From contig OU696581.1 in assembly GCA_916048095.2 (NCBI GenBank), positions 4,010,945 to 4,074,944 on the forward strand: a stretch of DNA of 64,000 nucleotides, given 5' to 3'. The notes under the pieces were generated by a model. It was given only the letters and a program-made list of their open reading frames with translations. It did no database searches and was not told the origin of the DNA. This DNA comes from Sacculina carcini. Its lineage: Eukaryota; Arthropoda; Thecostraca; Sacculinidae. Positions 33,970 through 42,900 of this stretch are shown piece after piece (position 1 is the stretch's first letter; each line of letters starts with the position of its first letter). Both the position numbers and the translations under genes were made by a program.

Positions 33970-36900
33970 CTGCGCGCACACACACACGCACATTTGATAT
34001 ACGTACACATAAATACCGGGACGCCTACCCTCTGCTTCGTATCGAGGTTGTAGTGAACTCGATTGCCAAATACAAACACTACAACGTCATCGAACTGTAA
34101 GACGCCTATGATCAAGTTGCCATTTGTGGAAAAAACCGCCCTTACACTGTGTTCCGAGGAAGTGACGGTCTACAGTTCAAAAAGATTCCACCAATTGGCC
34201 GCCTTTCAGAGAATCCTGTCATCAAATCTAACCATAGTTTACATTTTCATACCTCAATGATACTTTAATAATTGTGTGTGGTTCCACCCAGAAGGAACGT
34301 GATTGGGTTTGGCTTTCTTGGTGCAGCTGTCAAACACAAGCTTATTGTGAATAAGTCAGTGCAAGTGCAAACTCCCGAACTCGCATACATGCACTTGGGT
34401 ACCTCATCGAGAGCGGCATCCTGCGGTCAGACCCGTGTCGACTGCAAGGTTTGATAGACCTTCCGGTTCCGACGTACCTCACTCAAAATATTAATCGGAT
34501 TGTTTGCTCATTACTCAAAATTGATACAAAAGTATTCTTCGAAAGTGCAGGGTCTCATCAACGCTACGTTCCCTCTGTCACGGGAAGTCACTGAAACTCG
34601 ATTCACTGAAGGACATATCAGAGTCTGTCCTGATAACCATTGATTAGAATGTAGATTCATTGTTCATTGTAGAAACCGATGCATCTGAGCGGACAATAGC
34701 TGCGACTTTGCTATAGAAAGGACACTGTTGCATTTCTCCCGCGCTCGCTGAATCGTTCTGAAATAAACCATCACACCATTGGAAAAGAAGCCTACGCGAT
34801 AATTGAAGCTGTTCGCCGAACAGCTTCAATTATCGCGAGACTCTGAAGCTCTCCTGCCGTCAGTTCACGATCGTCACAGATCAACCTGCAGTGCGTTACA
34901 TGCTAAATACAAAAGTAAAATGTAAAGTGAGGCACGATAAAAACTGTACGCTGGCGACTCGAGCTTACTGCATATTCATTTGACATTTGCAACCGATCTG
35001 ACAGAGAATGCATCCGCTGATGCACTATCACGTCCACACTGCGGATTCACGATGGCTGGTGCCGATCTCCAAGCTGCACCATTATCACTTTCATCCTGGT
35101 GTTCAAAGACTACTCCACTTCGTACACTCCAAATACCTGCCATTTTCTGTGGACGAAGTTCGCAGCGTGACATATCAATGCAAAATATGGGCAAAAATCA
35201 AGCCTCGCTTTTACAAACCTGATTCATGTCTTACAAAAGCGACATATCCATTCGAACGCATCTCTATTAACTTCAAGGGTCCACTACCACGCTCAGTCAC
35301 CGGAAACTCATAGTTATCGATGCGTTCTACCGCTTTCCATTCGCATTTCCATGCGAAAAGGCTAACTCAGACGAACGTGACGTGATATGTCACGCTAACG
35401 TCTTCCGTCTTATATGTCTAGCGCTAACGTGATATGTCACGCTGCGAACTTCTTCCATCAAATGTTTGTCAAAGCTTTTCACTTTGCTTGAACTTCCTGA
35501 AATTGTGCATATTGACCGTGTTTCATGCTTCATGTCGGAAAGTTTCATGTCGTTGCTGCGTGATCGCGGTGTGACACTGAAACATGTGTCTCTGTATCAC
35601 CCGCATGGCAACGCACAATGCGGGTGGTACGACGCCTCTATTTGGAATACTGTCCGACTGGCACTTGAAAGTCGTCGTCTTTCTCATCAATATGGGAAGA
35701 TTTGCTACCTGACTGTTTTCATGTCATACGATCATTGTGTACAAGCACGAATACGACACCATAAGAACGTCTTTTCAAATTTCCGAAGAAATCCTCCAAT
35801 GGTTGTTCCCTGCCGTTATGGCTGCCGTCCTGGACCGGTGTACTTGCGCCGCTACATTGGGCACTCGAAACACGAGCCCCTCGTCGACAAAGTAGAACCT
35901 TGAAACTTATACCAAGTCCAGTTAGCGGCTAAGCGGTCGAGAGTCTACCGTTGCCCTGGCTCCGTTTCCTCGGGACAACGGTGCAAGTTCCCTGCCAGAC
36001 TACAACTCAGTCGGGCCTGATCTTCATGAAGAGAATCTGCCGATCCCTGCGGAACAATCTGAATAGTCCTGAATCGGAACAATCTACCGATCTACGGAAT
36101 CACCATCTCCGACCACACCGGTTGCAGACCCTCATGTGAACATCTGCGAGCTGAGTCTTCATTTACGGCCATCCAATCGTCCATACAAACCTCGTTTGAA
36201 AGTTTGGCGATTACATTCGCTATTATCGTAAATCTTCACTGATACTGTCTATCGAGCCTTTATGCATATTTGCTTGGTGATTCAGTCATATTGTTGCCTC
36301 GTTCGTATGCTTCTTGATATGCAACGTTGCCACACTTATCATTATTGTTATTTCGTTGGTCACGCGCGTGGTTTCCGTTGTATTACCTTCGAGATTGCTG
36401 AAAGTGTTGCGATCTGTTGTGTAATCTGATTTTCAACGTGGGGTGATTGTCGTATTTTGTGCCGTTTATAATATTTCGATTTTGTTCTATGTACATCTAT
36501 GGCGCTTTTGTGGTTATCAAGGTTGTACGTTTTGTTGCTTCGCGCAAGATTGTTTTGTCATGCTGCTATTTAGTTGAATAAAACCTAATTCCACAGGGAA
36601 TTGCGTTGGTTGCTACATTCACCGGAGATTCTTGTAAAATTCATCCAGCACGAGCGCCATCGAGAAGGCCAGGTTGTTGGAGTAGGACGAGTCGGCGCGC
36701 AGTGCCTCGTCGAACAACTCAAAATCGGTCATCCACTCGCGAGCGTACGAACAATCCACCACGTCCTCCTGACCACCACACACACATACAGACACACAAA
36801 CACAGAATCAGTGTGTATGTCACAATGTGTATTTCACGTGTATGTATGTGTGTGTCACGTATGCATGTCAGTTGCAAGCTGGCGCGTGTGGTTAGTTGGC

Positions 36901-39900
36901 TGACTGTCATTTGTTGCCCAAAAAACGCTTCCGAGTGCAATATTCTGCAACGTTGCAAGAACTATTGCACCTGACATGAAATTGCGAGCGCCCAATAAAC
37001 GTTCAAGGGAAAATGTTATCAAGTAACTATATTCGCTCCAGAAGCAACAGTAATAACGTATGCACATAAATGTTGCATGTTTCATAGGTATTGTACATGC
37101 TACTGATCAAAACGAGATCACATCCGTCGCAAATAATCATCAATAAATAATCACCTATTACCATATATTGAACTTCATGAAGTGCAGAGCCGTCATAAGC
37201 AGAGTCGTCTTGGACGATTGGTGGCTGTTCGATTTTGTTTTTTGTTACTGCGTTATTATCGGTTTTGTTTTTATGGACCGGGACACCATATGGTCTGATG
37301 GAGAGACAAGGCAGAGCAATGAAACGATACCCCTTCAACACTAGAAGGACCGGAAAACTGAACTACCTAGAAGGACCGGAGCCATCAATTGACGGCTGTT
37401 AATTAAGACCTGTTTTTTAGCGACATTTTCCTAAACTGATTGGTGATTTACGTTTACGCGGGTGTGCAGTTGTTAGCACACCCGCCTCACAAGCGGGAGG
37501 TCAGTGGTTCGAAACCCGGCGGAGCAGAATTTCATTGGGCGAATTCTATAATCCACAGCCCCTGTCCACCCAGCAGTAAATGATGGTACCAGATGCCAGT
37601 CATGTATTGTGTCATGCATTCTGGGGAGGTGGCCCTCTCTAATACGTCTTACGTCCTTGTGGCGCCATAGCGTGGATAGGGTCAGTTCTGCGGTGACAGC
37701 GAGCTGCACGGGGCACACCTGTGTGTTCATAAGTTTCGGCTTCTTCCCGTGTAGCAGCTGTCACTTAGGCATCTAACATTTAATCATTTAACTACGTAGA
37801 AGGACCGAAGCCGTCAATTGACGGCTGTCAAATTTAGGGCTGCTTTATTGGCAATTTCTTTTGACAAATTGCTTGTGAATATAATGTTTCTAATGATTTA
37901 GACCAGGGGTTCTGAACCTTTTTATGGCTCCATGCCCCTATGGATTATCGAATATGGTCCAATACCCAGACTTTCTTGACTGTTCAAATAACTATCACCA
38001 ATCCTATCATTTATAATTTTATTATTTATAAACCATTAATAATTTATACCAGGACCCATAAATCGAATCCCATACCCCCGGATTTTGGTTCTCATAACCC
38101 CAAGGGGTATGGATACCCCCGGTTCAGAGAATGCTGAATCGAATAGTGTTAAACCAATTGAGATCATAAAAAAATATTGGTGCCGTGAGGGTAATTTCAA
38201 AATTCTATGTTGAGCAATAAATGACGCCGCGTTAAATACTATTTATGACAATTTAACGACAACCATTGGAACGATATTTTTGCGTTCTATCAAATGATAT
38301 AACATGATATAACAAAATAACATGATAAACCTGTAAGAACCGCAGTCCTCAATTGGCGATTTAACCGCTAGAGTACGAGGGGCGTTCAATAAGTAAACCC
38401 ACTTCCATTTATCTGATATATGCGAAATTTTATATGTGAATGATTTATATATCTATGGGATATGTGGCATATTTCAGCTCTAAACTAATTGTGGTTTTCG
38501 ATTCAAAGGTGTTTGAACTGTAGGAACGCCTACAAAAGATAATAACACGTAACTGTGTATTGATCGACTGACTGGAAAACGTATGTCGGAAACCACAAAT
38601 GAAACAACACATATACAAATAAATATAAAATACAATGGTGGCGCGGAGGCCACAGTTCCCCCCCAGGTGCGGAGCACCGACTACTGAAAGCGAACCGGGG
38701 CGCGAATTGGCCTGGCGCGCCTGGACCAAACGATTCTGGGAGGCCGGAGTGTGTGCGAAGTGTCAGCAGGAACAGGCGACTCCGTTACCGACGTGGGAAC
38801 CGCAGCTGCCTCGGCGGCGCCTTGAGAAGTTTGGGCTGAAGGCGGCAGTGGTGAGCTGCAGGATTGGCTTCTCTCGGAAAATGCCGGCTTCAAACGGTCG
38901 ATGGCGACTGTGTCCGGGCGTCCGTTGAAGTCCAAAACGAATGCTTTGTCATCGCGCTGAAGCACGGCATACGGTCCGCGGTAAGGTTGAGTCAGTGGTG
39001 GACGCACAGCATCCACACGAACAAACACATGTGTCGCCGTCATCAGCGGCTGCGACACAAACGGACGATCGGCGTCGTAGCGCCGGTGCCAAGCAGTCGG
39101 TGTTGGCCGGAGTCTGGACATGGAGGTAGCGAGCTGTCGAGCTGTCTCATTCGCTGGTGACAACTGAGTCTGTGAGAAAAATTGGCCCGGGAGGCGCATT
39201 TTTTCGCCAAACACCATCTCCGCTGATGATGAATTGATGTCCGGCTTGTACGCCGCCCGCATGCCCATCAGAACCAAGGGCAGGGCCGCCATCCAGTTGA
39301 CATTGCTCTCTAGAGCAGCAGTAAGAGAGGATTTCAGCTGGCGATGAATACGCTCTACTAACCCATTCTGCTGAGGCGAATAGGCGCACGTTGTCTTCAG
39401 CTGAACCCCGAGGATGGACCAAAACTCGGTCCACAGGTCGGACACAAACTGTCGGCCACGGTCGGACGTAATGCACAGGCACATACCGAACCGAGATGTC
39501 CAGTCAAGTAATGCGCGAGCACAAGACGCAGCAGAAGCCTCTGGCATCGGTATTGCCTCGGGGTAACGCGTTTACCTGTCCACTATTGTGAACAAATAGC
39601 GATGACCACTGTCTTCCGGAAGTGGTCCGACGACGTCAACGTGAAGCGCCTCGAAACGTCCAGATGGTGTTGCAGGGCGGCGCAACGACGTATGTTGGTG
39701 ACGGCCGACCTTGCATCGTTGACAGAGGGTGCAATTCCTCACCCAAGCTGACACTTTCGAGCTTATGCGACTAAACACAAAGCGTTCCGAGATCAGGCGC
39801 CGGGTTGTTCGCGCGCTGGGATGGTGCATGCTGTGAAATAGCAGATAGATCTCGTGCTGCAACGCCTCAGGTGCAAGTGGGCGGTCAACACCGGTGGAGA

Positions 39901-42900
39901 CGTCCACCAGAAGACCAGTCGGCACGCCTTCAACATCACGGCGCTCAATACGAAGCGATGAAGAAGCGGCGAGAGCGGCGATATCTGAAGCTCCTTGTTG
40001 TGCTAAGGCAAGCTGTTTAAGGTCTAAGCCTTGCTGAGCCTCAGCATGTATCTCAGACACTGAACGCAAGGCATCGTCTGGTGGACGACTGAGACAGTCT
40101 GAGACGGCATTGTCACGACCCTTGATGTGCCTGACGTCAGTCGAGAATTCGCTGAGGTACGCCAGTTGGCGCTGAACGCGAGCTGATCGCTCGGATGAGC
40201 TGGTGAATGCATGAATCAGCGGTTTGTGGTCAGTCCACAGTTGTAAATTCGGACGGCCTTCTAAGAGGTGTCTGAATCGTTTCACGGCGCTGAACAAGGC
40301 AAACAATGCTTTGTCTCCTGTACACCACTTTATCTGTGAACCGGTCAGTATGCGCGAGTGATACGCAAGTGGGACCCACTTGTGATTCTGCAGCTGCAGG
40401 ATCACTGCACCTACTGCGCGATCCGATGCGTCAGCTACGACCTTGGTTAGCGCGTCGTGCAGAGGATACGCGAGACGGGATACGGCCGCTAACGCTGATT
40501 TGGTGGTCTCAAAAGCTGCTGCTTGCTGGGGTCCCCAGACGAACTCGCGTTTCAGCTTTGCTGCTGCATGGAGCGGTTCGAGAGTGGATGCCAGGTTGAG
40601 TAGGAACCGATGGAAATGGTTGACCATTCCCAGATAGCGCCTGCATTGCGTGGCGTCGCGAGGGGGCTGCATGGCCAGCAAGTCGGCGACTTTGTCTGGG
40701 AGAGGTTCTATGCCGCAGGCTGACACCTCGAGGCCTACGAATCGAACGCTGGATGCACCGAAAAGGCACTTCTCTGGCTTCACAGCCAGTCCAGCCAGCA
40801 GCAGGCGGCGGAAAAGTTCCTGCAGGTCCTCGCGATGGGTCTCAGCGTCTGGCGAGAACACGAGAATATCGTCCAGGTAGCAGTAAACTCGTGGCATGCC
40901 TCGAAGTACGGTGTCCATTAGCCTCTGGAATGTCTGAGCCGCGTTGCAGAGACCAAACGGCATCCTCGTGTAATGGAAAAGTCCAAATGGGGTCGTGATG
41001 GCTGTCTTTTCTTGATCGTCTTCATGCACCGGTACTTGGGCAAATGCACGAGGTAGGTCAATTGTGCTGAAGATATTGGCTCCAGCCAGTTGGTCGGCAA
41101 ACGTTTGCATATGTGGTACGGGGTACCTGTCAGGTACAGTTATGGCGTTCAGACGCTCATAACATCCCACCATTCTGAAGGAAGTGCCGCCGTCCTTCTC
41201 GACCAAGTGTATAGGGCTTGACCAAGGAGACGACGACGGCACCAGAATACCACGTGCGATCAGCTCGTCGAGTTCAAGTTTGGCGGCGGCGAGTTTGGCA
41301 GGCATCAGGCGACGAGGGCGCGCGAACACTGAGTTGCCGCGTGTGACGATACGATGCATCACGCCTGGAACAGTAACCACCGGAAAACCAGACGGCGGAA
41401 CTGCCAGTTTCGCGAACGCGCTAGACTGGCGGATATCGCGGAACAAATCACCATCTTGGTTGTTGCGTTGAACGGCACTTATGCACGTGAGGTCCGGATG
41501 GTCAACATGACGTGATGAATTAGTGGACAAAAATGTCGCACTGTCGACGAGTCGCCGGCCTTGCATGTCAATCATGAGACCATACTCCTTCAAGAAGTCT
41601 GCACCGATTATCGGTGTGGGTACAGCCGCGACGATGAATTTGAAAGAATAAACTCTACCCAGGCACAGATCGACGCTGACTAGTTTCGGTTGAAGTTTCG
41701 GTTGAGGCAACTCGCTAAGGTGTTTCTGACCGACGGGTAACAATGACACCTCTGAACCACTGTCAACAAGGTACTTGCGGCCAGAGATGTCGGTCACAAA
41801 CAACAGGTGGCACTCACGTTTGAGGCAACCGGACGTGGCCATTACCGCCGGTTGCCGTGCCCGTTTCCCGGTCGTTGGAACTGTGGCAGGTCAACGTGGT
41901 ACGTGCACGGTCCAGCACAATGCCGCGCGGCGGGACCATATTTGCGGTGGAGGCGACACCAGCGGTCCACGAAACTTGAGCCTGCAGTTGCTTGCTGCGA
42001 GCTGTTTTGACGGCGATTAACCGCGTCTGTTGGGGCATGTGCGGCCGCATGGCGCGTGACAGCAACAACACATTCGTCGTCGTCACTGATCTCCTGGCTG
42101 ACCACAAGAGTTGACGCTGGTGTCTCATGAGAGCGTGCACGATGGTGTATGTCCATTTGGAGGGCAGCCTCACGAAGAGTTACTGTCTTCAGCAATTCTC
42201 TGCACAGAAGCTGCATCTCTGTGGGAAGCCTGAGCAAAAAGACCTCGCGCAAGATCTCGTGATCCATATCATGTGGGTACAGCGCGTGCATGGCGTCATA
42301 AAGCTCGGATGGCTTCATGGAGCCCAGCCGCCGAGGAAGGCTCTCCAAACGCTGGAGCCTCTCAGCTGGAGACAGTTGGAGCCTGGTACGCAGTCTGTTT
42401 TGAAGTCGATCGTAGCAGTCGGCTGCCAGCGGTGATTGACTCGCGAGCTCCTTGACAATACGAAACTTCGCGGGGGGACGCTTTGCCCAGACTTTGCGAA
42501 ATTTGGTCAGCTGTGTCTTCACTCCTCCATCTTCCAACAGATTATCACACATCAGTAGCCACGTGTCAACATCAGTGTCATCAAACACGGGCAGCTCCAC
42601 CCGGACTGCTGCTGAAAGAGCGTCTGCTGGCTCAATTGACATTGTGATATTTCGTACAGGCGAAGAAATACAGAAAATATTTTACAACGAACGTTCGGGG
42701 TCACCACTTGTAGGAACGCCTACAAAAGATAATAACACGTAACTGTGTATTGATCGACTGACTGGAAAACGTATGTCGGAAACCACAAATGAAACAACAC
42801 ATATACAAATGAATATAAAATACAATGGTGGCGCGGAGGCCACAGAACTGAGTCAGGCGTGAAATAGAGCCTGTTTAGTGTCGCGCAGTGATCCGGTTTT

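Larger units (their letters stand above)
38519..42844 (-). mobile_element. CsRn1-like Ty3/gypsy retrotransposon E, nearly intact
   Basis: Two 136-bp LTRs with one difference, 4-bp target duplication GAAC (38515-38518 and 42845-42848), tRNA-Trp type primer site, gag and full pol with one in-frame TAA. It is inserted in a mariner. This is the youngest-looking retroelement in the GPN genes. Confidence 0.93.

Noticed and set aside
37458..37530. Possible functional tRNA-Val gene
   Set aside because: The T-arm stem does not pair well and the sequence continues into a SINE-type body, so it is treated as tRNA-derived.
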